A stretch of DNA of 64,000 nt, from assembly GCF_002967715.1 (NCBI RefSeq), contig NZ_PUIA01000074.1, positions 186,001-250,000 of the forward strand. The letters are read 5' to 3'. Shown one piece after another: positions 17,673 through 27,227 of this stretch (positions are counted from its first letter, which is position 1; every line of letters starts with the position of its first letter). Position numbers and translations under genes: made by a program. The notes beneath the pieces are model-generated. The model was given only the letters and a program-made list of their open reading frames with translations, did no database searches and was not told the DNA's origin. The DNA is from Blastopirellula marina. Lineage in GTDB: Bacteria; Planctomycetota; Planctomycetia; Pirellulales; Pirellulaceae.

Positions 17673-19091
17673 ATGAAATCTTCGTCTGCTGCGATTTTCT
17701 TGCTCGCATTTGTTCTCTATGGTGTTGCTATTGCGGAAGTTACGGCCGCCGAAAACTCTAGCGGGGATTGGGCCAATTGGCGCGGTCCGTCGTTCAATGG
17801 CAGTTCTCCCAGCGCTAAGCCTCCTGAGAAATGGAGTGAGGAAGAGAACGTTCGCTGGAAAGTTGCCATCGACGGGAAGGGGAGTTCCTCGCCGATTATC
17901 TGGGGAGACAAGCTGTTCCTTTTGACAGCGGTCCCCGTCGAGACCGAGAAACCCGCGGAAGTAGCGAAGGAACCAGAGGCCGCGCAGCCAGAAGCCCCGC
18001 AGCCGCGCGAAGAGTCGGCCGCCCCTCCTCGCCGTGGTCCTCGTGGTCGAGGTGGCTTCGGCGGTGGTGCGGCCCCAACCACGCCGATGGATTTCACGGT
18101 CGTTTGTTTAGATAAGTCGACCGGCGAAAAGATCTGGTCGACCGTTGCCGTTCAAGCGACTCCGCACGAATCAGGTCACAACACCAACACGTTCGCTTCC
18201 TCATCCGCCGTCACCAACGGAGAGATCCTGGTGGCATTCTTCGGTTCGCGTGGCATTTTCTGCTACGACATGAACGGAAAGCTGATCTGGAAACGCGACC
18301 TGGGAAAACAACAGACGCGCAACGCGTTCGGCGAGGGGAGCACGCCAGCACTTTACAAGAACACGGTGATCATTCCGTGGGACCACGAAGGGGACTCGTT
18401 TGTCGTGGCCCTTGATGCAACCACTGGCGAAGACTTATGGAAAGTCGACCGGGACGAAGCAACTAGCTGGGCGACGCCTATCGTGGCCGAGCACAACGGT
18501 ACGGCTCAGGTGATTCTCAACGGAACAACCCGCGTTCGCAGCTACGATGTGGCCACCGGCAAGCTGATCTGGGAATGTGGCGGCCAGGCCACTAATCCGA
18601 TCGCGACGCCCATCATCTACGACGGCAAAGCGATCTGCATGACAGGCTACCGTGGGTACGCCGTCTACGCGATCAGCCTTGACGCGAAAGGGGACGTGAC
18701 CGACAACGACGACTTCATTGCCTGGAGCCGCTCGGACGTGGGGCCTTATATCGCTTCGGCCACGCTGATGAATGACCGGCTGTACGTCACTAAATCGCGC
18801 GATGGGGTGCTGTATTGTCTCGATGCCAAGAACGGCGAGACCTTGTTCGGACCGGAACGCTTGCCAGAAGCTTCGACGCTGTATTCGTCGCTGGTCGGGG
18901 CCGATGGGAAGGTTTACGTGTCTGACCGCGACGGCACGACGGTCGTTTTGGAAGATGGTCCAGAGTTTAAAGTCTTGGCCGTCAATCAGTTAGCAGAAGG
19001 AATCGATGCCTCGATCGCTTTGAGCGGCAATCAATTGTTCCTGCGTACCGACGGGCATTTGTACTGTATCCAGCAGGCCGATTCTAAGTAA
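17673..19091 (+). CDS. PQQ-binding-like beta-propeller protein, exported
   Basis: A 472-residue protein beginning with a signal peptide (MKSSSAAIFLLAFVLYGVAIAEVTAA) after GGAAGAGATCTGTC, which carries a purine-rich ribosome-binding site. The body is a PQQ/BamB-like propeller: repeated blade motifs include GDWANWRGP, VVCLDKSTGEKIWS, VVALDATTGEDLWK and YDVATGKLIWECGG. A low-complexity insert at about 90-140 is rich in Glu/Pro/Ala and then Arg/Gly/Pro (RRGPRGRGGFGGGAAP). In planctomycetes such stand-alone WRG-type propellers are abundant and mostly uncharacterised. No heme-binding CxxCH or dehydrogenase catalytic segment is seen, so I do not call it a quinoprotein enzyme. It diverges from the metal operon. 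Confidence 0.85.
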   Translation: MKSSSAAIFLLAFVLYGVAIAEVTAAENSSGDWANWRGPSFNGSSPSAKPPEKWSEEENVRWKVAIDGKGSSSPIIWGDKLFLLTAVPVETEKPAEVAKEPEAAQPEAPQPREESAAPPRRGPRGRGGFGGGAAPTTPMDFTVVCLDKSTGEKIWSTVAVQATPHESGHNTNTFASSSAVTNGEILVAFFGSRGIFCYDMNGKLIWKRDLGKQQTRNAFGEGSTPALYKNTVIIPWDHEGDSFVVALDATTGEDLWKVDRDEATSWATPIVAEHNGTAQVILNGTTRVRSYDVATGKLIWECGGQATNPIATPIIYDGKAICMTGYRGYAVYAISLDAKGDVTDNDDFIAWSRSDVGPYIASATLMNDRLYVTKSRDGVLYCLDAKNGETLFGPERLPEASTLYSSLVGADGKVYVSDRDGTTVVLEDGPEFKVLAVNQLAEGIDASIALSGNQLFLRTDGHLYCIQQADSK

Positions 19092-19281
19092 TCGCGTTCC
19101 CTGTTTGCTAACAATCGCGAAGAGCGTATTCACGAAGTCTTCACACTGCCTTCATCGGCCAGCGACGGACCTTCGGTGAAAATGTGCTGAATTGTTTCGA
19201 GCGTCTCGGTGGATCTACGTGAGGTCCAATCCCAGACACTGGCAAGAGAAGCATATTTCACGAAACGAAAGTCTTGCTGAT

Positions 19282-19980
19282 ATGCCGTCAGAGGCAACCT
19301 CAAGCCCTCACATTTGGATTGTCGTGCCTGCCTACAACGAGGCTGCACGTATCGGGCGTACGATCCAAGGCTTAGTCCATCATTTCCGCAACGTGGTCGT
19401 CGTTGACGATGGCTCGAAAGATGCTACGTTCGACGCGCTGAAAGGCCAACCTGTATGGGCGCTGCGACATCCAATCAATCTGGGGCAGGGGGCAGCGCTG
19501 CAAACGGGGATCGACTTTGCCGTGGCCCATGGTGCTGAAGTCGTCGTCACCTTCGATGCTGACGGTCAGCATGATGTGCATGATATTCAGCGTCTGGTCG
19601 AACCGGTGGTGTCGAAGCGCGCCGAAGTTGCACTCGGTTCGCGATTTCTGGGTACGCAGGCCATTAACATGCCAACCAGCCGCTGGTTGATCCTCAAGAT
19701 GGGCGTGCTGTTTACCCGCATTTGTTCGCGTATCAACGTTACCGATACCCACAACGGGCTGCGAGCCTTGTCGCGGGCGGCGGCTACCAAGCTGCGAATT
19801 CGCCAGAACCGGATGGCCCATGCATCCGAGATCCTCGATCAGATTCAGTATCTGGGCCTGAAGTTTGAAGAAGTGCCGGTCACCGTCCATTACAGCGACG
19901 CGGTCTTGGAAAAAGGCCAGCAGAACTCGGCAGCCGTGAAGGTGGCCGCGCAATTCCTGCTGGGAAGGATGGTGCGATGA
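19282..19980 (+). CDS. GT2 family glycosyltransferase (dolichol-phosphate-mannose-synthase-like)
   Basis: A 232-residue protein; the ATG at 19282 is chosen because it lies just before the catalytic domain (IWIVVPAYNEAARIGRTI). The nucleotide-sugar site VVVVDDGSKD and the DxD segment FDADGQHD are intact, followed by GSRFLG and a downstream THNGLRALSR motif typical of DPM1-like enzymes. It probably transfers a sugar from a nucleotide donor to a polyprenyl phosphate on the cytoplasmic membrane face. It overlaps the next gene, a DUF2304 protein, by 4 bases. The GT2-DUF2304 pairing recurs in bacterial surface-glycan loci. The third gene, a GT-C/TPR protein, could use the lipid-linked sugar. Confidence 0.9.
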   Translation: MPSEATSSPHIWIVVPAYNEAARIGRTIQGLVHHFRNVVVVDDGSKDATFDALKGQPVWALRHPINLGQGAALQTGIDFAVAHGAEVVVTFDADGQHDVHDIQRLVEPVVSKRAEVALGSRFLGTQAINMPTSRWLILKMGVLFTRICSRINVTDTHNGLRALSRAAATKLRIRQNRMAHASEILDQIQYLGLKFEEVPVTVHYSDAVLEKGQQNSAAVKVAAQFLLGRMVR

Positions 19981-20336
19981 ACCTATTTCAATGGGCCGCT
20001 TTGACGTTTATTGGCTGCTCGCTGCTGGTCGAAGTCGTTCGCGCGATAAGCAGCAGGCGTTTGAGCTGGACGAAGTCGTTTCGCATTACCATCTGGCTGG
20101 GCGCGGCGATCTGCGTCGTGACCCCAGGCATCGTCACGCGGGTAGCGCAAACAATTGGCATCGGTCGCGGTGCGGATGTTTTGATTTACGTTGTGACGTT
20201 GATCTTTATTGCCACAACGTTTTACTTCTATTCGCGGTATACGCGGCTGCAGCGGCAAATCACCGACCTGACACGGTATCTGGCGATTCACGAAGCGAAG
20301 CATCCCGAAACGTCGCCTGCCGATTGTGATCACTGA
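19977..20336 (+). CDS. DUF2304 small membrane protein
   Basis: A 119-residue protein with three hydrophobic segments (about 5-22, 38-55, 66-84), then an amphipathic tail (YTRLQRQITDLTRYLAIHEAK) that could form a short coiled coil. This layout is the DUF2304 pattern, a family usually encoded next to GT2 glycosyltransferases. It overlaps the GT2 gene by 4 bases (ATGA) and is followed after 8 bases by the GT-C/TPR gene. It may anchor or partner the GT2 enzyme at the membrane; that role is inferred from context. Confidence 0.85.
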   Translation: MNLFQWAALTFIGCSLLVEVVRAISSRRLSWTKSFRITIWLGAAICVVTPGIVTRVAQTIGIGRGADVLIYVVTLIFIATTFYFYSRYTRLQRQITDLTRYLAIHEAKHPETSPADCDH

Positions 20337-20344
20337 GAGCTGAC

Positions 20345-22564
20345 GTGTCGCAACGGTCAAACGCAATTCCAAAGCAGGTCGCAGCTTCGACGCAGCGCGA
20401 AAGCTGGGCAACTCAACTGGTGCAGCATACGCTGTCGATGCGCGTCATTCTGGTAGTGGCCGTGGTCGCTGCTTATCTAACGTCGCTGGGCGGATCGTTC
20501 GTCTTTGATGACATTCCGGGAATTGTCGACCAGGAACACCTCGATGACGTAGGGGGTGCCCTGAGTGGGATGCTGCGGATGCATTCACGGACAACGACGC
20601 GGCTGTCGTTTGCATTAAATACCGCACTGTTCGGCAAGTCGGCGTTCTACTTTCACATAGTGAACCTGCTGATCCATGTCGTCAGTGTGTTGACGCTGTT
20701 CGAGTTGGTCCGTGGTTCGATCGAGTGGTGGAACCAACAGCACACTCCGTTTTTGAACGCGAGCCTGACCGGTTTTTTGGCGGCGCTATTCTGGGGCTTA
20801 CATCCCCTGGGGACCATGGCCGTTACCTATATCGTGCAGCGTCACGAGTCGTTGATGGCGATGTTCTATTTGCTCACCCTCTACTGTCTACTGCGCGGCC
20901 AACGCGCGACCGTGGCCTGGCCGTGGTACGTTGGCAGTATCCTCTGCTGCTGGCTGGGGATGGGGGCGAAGGAGGTCATGGTGACCGCCCCGCTAGTAGC
21001 GCTGCTGTACGATCGCTGCATTTTGTCGAGCACATGGCGCGAACTGGTAATCAAACGCGGATGGGTTTTCGCCCTGTTTCTGATGCCAGCGTCAATCCTA
21101 GTTGTGCGGAATCTGGCGATCTTTCAGACTGGTACCAAAGTCCACGGTTTCGTCCTGGGAGAGCACGAAACGGCCTCATCGTGGTTGTATCTGTGGACCC
21201 AGGCAGGCGTTATCGTTCATTACCTGCGGCTGTCGATCTGGCCCGATTACCTCACGTTCGACTACGACTGGCCGGTCGCAAATCGTGAAGTGGAGTACCT
21301 GCTGCCAGCTCTCTTTATCGTGGGGCTGCTTGCTGTTTCGTTCTGGCTCGTGATCAAGCGACCGGCGATTGGCTTCGTGATGCTCGCGTTCTTCTTCATT
21401 CTAGCCCCGACGTCCAGTATCGTACCGATTGTCGACGTCGCGTTCGAGCATCGCATGTATTTGCCGCTGGCTTGCGTGTGCGTGCTGGCCGCGATCGGGC
21501 TGAGCACGGCGGTTCAAACGTGGCGGGCGAGTCAGCCAGACGAATCGAAATACCAAATGGTGCTGCTGATCGGATTGACGCTGGCCATGCTGCTGGGGAT
21601 TCGCACCGCGTACCGCAACCTCGACTATCATTCACAGATCGCGCTGTGGAGCACGACCGTCGAGTCCCGTCCGATGAATTTGCGAGCCAATCATAATCTG
21701 GCCCAGAGACTTCGCCACGCAAACCGCCTGCCAGAGGCCGAGCAGATGCTGCTACGATCGATCGCCTACTGCGAACAGCATGGCTACGAATCCTTTCCGC
21801 TGCATGGCGACCTGGCCGAAATTTACGTTTATACGGGGCAATTTGATCAAGCCTATCAGCGCTTTCAAGTCGCGCTCGATGCCGCTAGGGCACCACAGGA
21901 AGAAATCAGCGCGTATCACCAACTACTGCGTAACCGCAAGCTGGCGGAAATGCGGACCAGCTACGGGGCGCTGTTAGATCTGATGCAACAGCCTGGCGAA
22001 GCGGCGAAGCAGTTCGATCTGGCGATTGAACTTCGCCCTGATGTGGCCCAGTGGTATGTCATGGCAGGGCACGTATACCGCAAGGCAGGCAACGTGGATA
22101 TGGCCCTGGCTAGGTGGAAACGAGCCCTCGAACTGGCTCCGGATCGAGTCGACGTGGCTCGCGATTACAGTGTCCTGCTGGTCGAAGCAGGAGATTACAG
22201 CGAGGCGGACAAACGCCTGCGACAAAACCTGAAGCAGCACCCCGAAGACCTGGCCATGCAGTTTCAACTAGCGCGACTTGAGGCCGCCGCTCCGGTAGCG
22301 GAAGTTCGCCAGCCCGAGGCCGCGCTGGCTCGCTGCGAGCAGCTATTAAAAACTTACCCACAGCACGCGTTCGAAATTCAAAATGTTCAGGCAATGGCCC
22401 TGGGCAATGCAGGACGTACCGACCAGGCAATTGCCCTGTTGAAATCGCTACGCAAGCAAACTTCCGCCTCCGATGCCGAGGTCCGTAACGACCTCGACAT
22501 GATGTTGGCACGCTTTGGGCAAAGCCAGCAGGTGCTGCTCGCGGAGAAGGAGACGCCGCGCTAG
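20345..22564 (+). CDS. TMTC-like GT-C membrane glycosyltransferase with C-terminal TPR repeats
   Basis: A 739-residue protein with a GTG start at 20345, preceded by GAGAG. Residues about 30-430 form a polytopic membrane region with ten or more hydrophobic segments. FVFDDIPGIVDQ contains the early acidic pair typical of GT-C enzymes, and SRTTTRLSFALNTALFG matches the R-P/T-L-T/S segment of TMTC-type O-mannosyltransferases. Residues about 440-735 are tetratricopeptide repeats (RANHNLAQRLRHANRLPEAEQML, each about 34 residues). In animals TMTC proteins O-mannosylate cadherins. The bacterial relatives are annotated but largely untested. With GT2 and DUF2304 upstream, the likely role is transfer of a lipid-linked sugar to an exported acceptor. 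Its stop overlaps the convergent NHL gene in a CTAG tetranucleotide. Confidence 0.88.
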   Translation: MSQRSNAIPKQVAASTQRESWATQLVQHTLSMRVILVVAVVAAYLTSLGGSFVFDDIPGIVDQEHLDDVGGALSGMLRMHSRTTTRLSFALNTALFGKSAFYFHIVNLLIHVVSVLTLFELVRGSIEWWNQQHTPFLNASLTGFLAALFWGLHPLGTMAVTYIVQRHESLMAMFYLLTLYCLLRGQRATVAWPWYVGSILCCWLGMGAKEVMVTAPLVALLYDRCILSSTWRELVIKRGWVFALFLMPASILVVRNLAIFQTGTKVHGFVLGEHETASSWLYLWTQAGVIVHYLRLSIWPDYLTFDYDWPVANREVEYLLPALFIVGLLAVSFWLVIKRPAIGFVMLAFFFILAPTSSIVPIVDVAFEHRMYLPLACVCVLAAIGLSTAVQTWRASQPDESKYQMVLLIGLTLAMLLGIRTAYRNLDYHSQIALWSTTVESRPMNLRANHNLAQRLRHANRLPEAEQMLLRSIAYCEQHGYESFPLHGDLAEIYVYTGQFDQAYQRFQVALDAARAPQEEISAYHQLLRNRKLAEMRTSYGALLDLMQQPGEAAKQFDLAIELRPDVAQWYVMAGHVYRKAGNVDMALARWKRALELAPDRVDVARDYSVLLVEAGDYSEADKRLRQNLKQHPEDLAMQFQLARLEAAAPVAEVRQPEAALARCEQLLKTYPQHAFEIQNVQAMALGNAGRTDQAIALLKSLRKQTSASDAEVRNDLDMMLARFGQSQQVLLAEKETPR

Positions 22565-23640
22565 GTCAGTCGCTTTAGTTTCGACACGCGGCCGGTCGAT
22601 ACCCATTCGGCGACAAAGATATCGCCGTCAGGGCCGAAACAGGCATCGTGCGGATGGACGAACTTTCCTTCGATCCAATTCTTGGGCTGCGTGCGGAGTC
22701 CCTTTTCGGAAGTAACGCGTTTCACGTCATCCCCCAACTGAGCCAGGACATTATAGTCTTTGTCGACAATCGACAGCCGGGCATGTAGTTCCGGCACGAT
22801 CATCCACTCGTTCCACGTATCCAAATTGGCAGGCAAGCCGAAGCCACTAACCGTGCTCAGGTAGTTCTGGTCTTTATCGAATACCTGGAGCGTGTGATGC
22901 GCCCGGTCGCAGACGACTGTCTTCGGATTGGCGGCATCGCGGCGATCGATCCAGATACCATGCGGTGTGGCGAACGTTCCCTTGCCATCGCCCGGCCCGC
23001 CGAACTTGCCTTGCCAGTTGCCGTCTTTGTCGTACTTGTGAACGTAGAACGAACCGTACCCATCGGCCAGGTAAAAGCCGCCGTCGTCGAGGAAGGCGAA
23101 GTTAGTCGGCATGAAGCGGTCACGCCCCCAAACCTTTTCAGGCTTGGTCGCTTCCCCTTCGGCATAGACGCCTGCTTCCATGGGGGCGTACTTCTGCCAG
23201 ACGGTCTCGCCTGTCTTGGTAAGCTTGGCGAACGATTTGACCTGCTGGTAGGCGCATACGTAGAGAAACTCTTCGCCACCTTCGTTGCGAACCTCGATCC
23301 CATGGCCACCACCCTGGAACTGGTTACCGAACGCTCGGATGAACTTGCCGTCCTTGTCGAAGACGAAGATCGACGGATGATCCTTCAACTCGGGATTGCC
23401 TTCGTGGATGACGTACAGGTTTTGCTCGCTGTCGACGGCCACATTGTGGGTGGTTTGCCAGTGGTACTGATCGGGTAGGTTTGGCCAGTCGTGGGAGATC
23501 TCGAACTGATATCCCTCCGGCCCGATGACCATTCTCGAGCCTGATTTGTCGCTCGCATGGACAGCAGGAGAAGGGAAAAGGCCAGTTGCAGCCAGAGTTA
23601 GGGCCGAACCGGCCAAAATTGCTTCGCGGCGTGTAGGCAT
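22561..23640 (-). CDS. NHL-repeat six-bladed beta-propeller protein, Tat-type signal
   Basis: A 359-residue protein. The ATG at 23640 is chosen over the longer frame (to 23742) because it directly starts a Tat-like signal, MPTRREAILAGSALTLAATG, with cleavage near VHA. The mature part is an NHL/peptidylglycine-lyase-like propeller: blades recur as NVAVDSEQNLYVIHEG, IFVFDKDGKFIRAFG, FAFLDDGGFYLADGYGS, HGIWIDRR and HDACFGPDGDIFVAEW. Such proteins are common in planctomycetes and have no assigned reaction. Conserved His residues (about three, preceding blade motifs) could bind metal as in peptidyl-alpha-hydroxyglycine lyase, but this is not demonstrated. Its stop shares CTAG with the convergent TMTC-like gene, leaving no room for a terminator between them. 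Confidence 0.85.
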   Translation of the reverse strand: MPTRREAILAGSALTLAATGLFPSPAVHASDKSGSRMVIGPEGYQFEISHDWPNLPDQYHWQTTHNVAVDSEQNLYVIHEGNPELKDHPSIFVFDKDGKFIRAFGNQFQGGGHGIEVRNEGGEEFLYVCAYQQVKSFAKLTKTGETVWQKYAPMEAGVYAEGEATKPEKVWGRDRFMPTNFAFLDDGGFYLADGYGSFYVHKYDKDGNWQGKFGGPGDGKGTFATPHGIWIDRRDAANPKTVVCDRAHHTLQVFDKDQNYLSTVSGFGLPANLDTWNEWMIVPELHARLSIVDKDYNVLAQLGDDVKRVTSEKGLRTQPKNWIEGKFVHPHDACFGPDGDIFVAEWVSTGRVSKLKRLT

Positions 23641-23855
23641 GGGGTAGACTTGAAAAGATGGGGCAGAGAACCGTCGGCTGGTTAAGCCAAGACGCGGCCC
23701 AGACAGGGCAGGAAGTGACGATATTGCCTGTTCTACGCCCAATTTGCATCAATGGCAAACACTTTCTTGCGGCTTGTTTGGCCGCGAGTGATTGAAACCA
23801 ACTAACCTCCCAATTATCCTAAACTCCTTAATCGGGAATTCAGGAAACCCTCGTC

Positions 23856-24047
23856 ATGCAAGATTTGCTCCTACTTCTACTTTCGATGGTCGCCTTTGCG
23901 GGCGGATTTCCAGGGGCTTGGTGGGTCGCTGACAAGCAGCGCCCCGACAATGCGATTGGCATTTTCTTTGGTACCCTTGGCATGCTGATTGTTGGCGGGG
24001 CCGGACTTTTCGGGGTCGTGATTCTGGCTGCCAAGCAGTTCCAATAG
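23856..24047 (+). CDS. Small two-segment membrane protein, unknown function
   Basis: A 63-residue protein with two hydrophobic helices (about 2-22 and 35-58) joined by a short polar loop (WWVADKQRPDNAIG). AGGAAA lies about 9 bases before the ATG, which supports translation. No family recognised. It stands alone in front of the DUF1549/DUF1553 gene, with 138 bases between them. Confidence 0.65.
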   Translation: MQDLLLLLLSMVAFAGGFPGAWWVADKQRPDNAIGIFFGTLGMLIVGGAGLFGVVILAAKQFQ

Positions 24048-24185
24048 AACCTCTGGGCCAGTCGCCGGCCTGATCTGCAATCCCAAAGAGCTTGAACTTC
24101 GCTGCTGCAAGTGGTAGGATCCATTGTCCTGCCCGAATTGCCAATTAGGGATTGGCATCTTCCCATCATCCAAGCAGCTTTGGTT

Positions 24186-27100
24186 ATGTCCTGCGTAAAC
24201 TCGAAAACGCGGTTGCTCTTCTCCCTGTGTATCATCTGCCTGAGCGTATCGGTCGCTCGCGCGGCGGACGAGAAGATCGACTTCGCTACCCAGATTCGCC
24301 CGATTCTCTCGGACCGGTGTTTCCACTGCCATGGTCCCGACGCCCAAAGCCGAGCGGCCGATTTAAGGCTCGATGAACAGGATGCGGCCCATGACTATGC
24401 CATCGTTCCCGGAGACCCGGAAAGCAGCGAGGTCTTCCTGCGGCTGACCGATCACGACCCGGAAGTACGCATGCCGCCGCCGGAATCGAATCGCACGGTC
24501 TCCCAGGAAGAGATCGAACTAATTCGCCGCTGGATCAAGCAAGGTGCCGAATACCAACAACATTGGGCTTTTCAGCGAATTGAAAAGCCGAGTGTGCCTG
24601 AGATCGCCAACGATGACTGGTCGCGTAATGAAATCGACAAGTTTATCCTGGCGAAACTGCGAACTGAGAACGTAAAACCCAATCCGGAGGCCGAGACTTG
24701 GCGGCTGCTGCGTCGGGTATCGTTCGACTTGAATGGCTTGCCGCCAACGCTTGAGCAGTTGGATGCCTTTCAGGCCGATCCCAGCGAAGCCAACTACCTA
24801 AAGCATGTCGAAGAGCTGCTCGCTTCGCACCACTATGGCGAACGCCTGGCGGCCGAGTGGCTCGACGCAGCGCGGTACAGCGACACGTATGGCTACCAGG
24901 TCGATCGTGACCGCTACGTTTGGCCGTGGCGAGATTGGGTCATTCGTTCTTTGAACGCCAACATGCCGTACGACGAGTTTGTCACGCAGCAAATCGCTGG
25001 CGACCTGCTGCCGGATGCCACGAAAGATACGATTCTAGCGACCACCTTCTGTCGGCTTCATCCGCAAAAGGTAGAAGGGGGAAGCATCCCCGAAGAGTTC
25101 CGTGTGGAGTACGTCGCCGACCGCTCACAGACCGTCGCGACGGCCTTCCTAGGGCTGACGATGGAGTGCTGCCGTTGTCACGACCACAAGTACGACCCAC
25201 TCAGCCAGCGCGAGTATTACCAGATGTTCGCGTTCTTCAATAGCATCGACGAAGCGGGGCTGTACTCGTTCTTCACGCCATCGGTTCCCACGCCGACACT
25301 GCTGCTGACCGACGACAAACAGGCCGCCACTTTGAAGACACATGATCAGCAGGTAAGCGACCTGGAAACAGCGCTGGCGATAGTCGTCCCGCCAATGGTC
25401 GCCGACCAAGAGACGAGCGTGACGTTGAGCGAACCGATCGAGAGCGTCGATTTCGAGGACGCCAAGGTCGGTGGCAACAAGTCGGTCGAAGGGCCCAAGG
25501 GAAAAGCGGTTCAGTTAACTGGTGACGATGCGATCAACCTGAAGCAGGGGAACTTCCAGCGGCATCAGTCCTTCTCGGTTTCGCTGTGGATGAACACACC
25601 CGACGTGAAAGAGCGGGCCGTGATCTTCCACCGCTCAAGGGCCTGGACCGATGCGGCCAGTCGCGGGTACGAGCTTCTACTGGAAGATGGCAAGTTGAAA
25701 TGGTCACTCATCCACTTCTGGCCTGGCAACGCGATCAGTATCAAAGCGAAAGAAACGCTGCCCGTGGGTGAATGGAAGCAAGTCGTCGTGACGTACGATG
25801 GCTCGAGCCGGGCCAACGGCTTGAAGATCTACGTCGACGGTAAGCCGATCGAAACGGAGGTCATCCGCGACAAGCTTACCAAGCAGATCACCGGTGGCGG
25901 GAACGATCATATCACCATCGGCGAACGGTTCCGTGATCGCGGCTTCACCGATGGGCTAGTCGATCAGTTTGCCGTTTACGACTACCCCCTGACTCCTGCC
26001 GAGGTGGCCGTTCAAAGTGGTGTGATCCCAACGCCCGAGCAAGTGGCCAAGTACCAATTAGAGCGTCGACATGATACGTGGAAGGAAGCCTACGCAAAGC
26101 TTTCCGAGGCCCGTAAGGGGCGTAACGATGCGTACGACAGAACCAGTGAAATCATGGTGATGCGTGAGCTAGAGTCGCCTCGTCCCACCTTTCTTCTGGC
26201 ACGTGGAAACTACGATGCCCCGACCGACCTGGTCGAGCCGAAGACGCCGGAAGTACTGCCGCCGTTCGAGGAAGACTGGTCACACAACCGGCTAGGTCTG
26301 GCCAAATGGATCGTCGATCGCGATAACCCTTTGACCGCCCGCGTGGCCGTGAATCGCTATTGGCAGTTGCTGATGGGGGAAGGACTGGTTCGTACGCCGG
26401 AAGACTTCGGCAACCAGGCCAGTCCGCCGACGCATCCTCAGCTGTTAGACTGGCTGGCAGCTGATTTCATCGAGCATGGCTGGGACGTCAAGCGTCTCTT
26501 GCGGCAGATTGTGACCTCGTCGACTTACCGTCAATCGTCGGAGGCTTCCCAGGAGATGATTCAGCGCGATCCAGAGAACAAACTATTGGCCCGCAGCGGG
26601 AAGTTCCGCCTATCGGCCGAGATGGTGCGCGACAACGCTTTGATGACCAGCGGGCTGCTGGTCGATGAAGTGGGTGGACCGCCCGCCAAGCCGTACGAAG
26701 TCTCCAGTTCCTTCAAGCCCGTGAAGCACGATAGCGGCAAGGGGCTTTATCGCCGTTCGCTCTATACGTTCTGGCAGCGAACGAGCCCCGCGCCAGCGAT
26801 GATGACCTTCGACGCTTCTAAGCGAGACGTCTGCCAACTGAAGCGTGAGCGAACGTCGTCGCCGCTGCAAGCATTAGTGCTGCTAAACGGTCCGCAGTAT
26901 GTCGAAGCGGCCAAGATGCTGGCCGTGCGGGTACTGAAGGATGAGAAGCCCACGACCGATGAGGACCAGGTTCAAACGGTCTTCCGGTTGCTGACCAGCC
27001 GAGCGGCGAATCCTCAGGAACTGGAACTGCTGGTGAAGCTGTACGCTCAACAGAAGAATCATTTCCGGGAACAACCTGAGGCCGCCAAGAAGCTTTTGGC

Positions 27101-27209
27101 CGCCGGTGAGGCGAAGGTCCCTGATCAACTTGATTCTGCGGATGTAGCGGCCCTGACCGTCGTGGCCAATACGGTAATGAACTTCGACGGCAGCGTTACG
27201 CGTCGCTAA
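24186..27209 (+). CDS. PSCyt1-DUF1549-LamG-DUF1553 protein, exported
   Basis: A 1007-residue protein. The ATG at 24186 is preferred over the GTG at 24111 because a signal peptide follows (LLFSLCIICLSVSVARA). Order: PSCyt1 cytochrome-c-like domain with CFHCHGPDAQS (CxxCH heme site, about 45-50) and a distal MPP ligand region; DUF1549 (about 130-350) with a second CxxCH in CCRCHDHKYDP; a LamG/concanavalin-like insert (about 430-620; FSVSLWMNT, GLVDQFAVYDYPL); then DUF1553 (about 680-950; NRLGLAKWIVDRDNPLTARV). It is the standard planctomycete partner of a DUF1501 protein, which follows 18 bases downstream. The pair is thought to act in periplasmic polysaccharide or electron-transfer processes, but no reaction is established. 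Confidence 0.93.
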   Translation: MSCVNSKTRLLFSLCIICLSVSVARAADEKIDFATQIRPILSDRCFHCHGPDAQSRAADLRLDEQDAAHDYAIVPGDPESSEVFLRLTDHDPEVRMPPPESNRTVSQEEIELIRRWIKQGAEYQQHWAFQRIEKPSVPEIANDDWSRNEIDKFILAKLRTENVKPNPEAETWRLLRRVSFDLNGLPPTLEQLDAFQADPSEANYLKHVEELLASHHYGERLAAEWLDAARYSDTYGYQVDRDRYVWPWRDWVIRSLNANMPYDEFVTQQIAGDLLPDATKDTILATTFCRLHPQKVEGGSIPEEFRVEYVADRSQTVATAFLGLTMECCRCHDHKYDPLSQREYYQMFAFFNSIDEAGLYSFFTPSVPTPTLLLTDDKQAATLKTHDQQVSDLETALAIVVPPMVADQETSVTLSEPIESVDFEDAKVGGNKSVEGPKGKAVQLTGDDAINLKQGNFQRHQSFSVSLWMNTPDVKERAVIFHRSRAWTDAASRGYELLLEDGKLKWSLIHFWPGNAISIKAKETLPVGEWKQVVVTYDGSSRANGLKIYVDGKPIETEVIRDKLTKQITGGGNDHITIGERFRDRGFTDGLVDQFAVYDYPLTPAEVAVQSGVIPTPEQVAKYQLERRHDTWKEAYAKLSEARKGRNDAYDRTSEIMVMRELESPRPTFLLARGNYDAPTDLVEPKTPEVLPPFEEDWSHNRLGLAKWIVDRDNPLTARVAVNRYWQLLMGEGLVRTPEDFGNQASPPTHPQLLDWLAADFIEHGWDVKRLLRQIVTSSTYRQSSEASQEMIQRDPENKLLARSGKFRLSAEMVRDNALMTSGLLVDEVGGPPAKPYEVSSSFKPVKHDSGKGLYRRSLYTFWQRTSPAPAMMTFDASKRDVCQLKRERTSSPLQALVLLNGPQYVEAAKMLAVRVLKDEKPTTDEDQVQTVFRLLTSRAANPQELELLVKLYAQQKNHFREQPEAAKKLLAAGEAKVPDQLDSADVAALTVVANTVMNFDGSVTRR

Positions 27210-27227
27210 CACAAGCGAGAGAACCCA

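Noticed and set aside
24111-24185. Upstream extension of the DUF1549/DUF1553 protein to the GTG at 24111
   Set aside because: It would put 25 residues ahead of a clear signal peptide; the ATG at 24186 is better placed.
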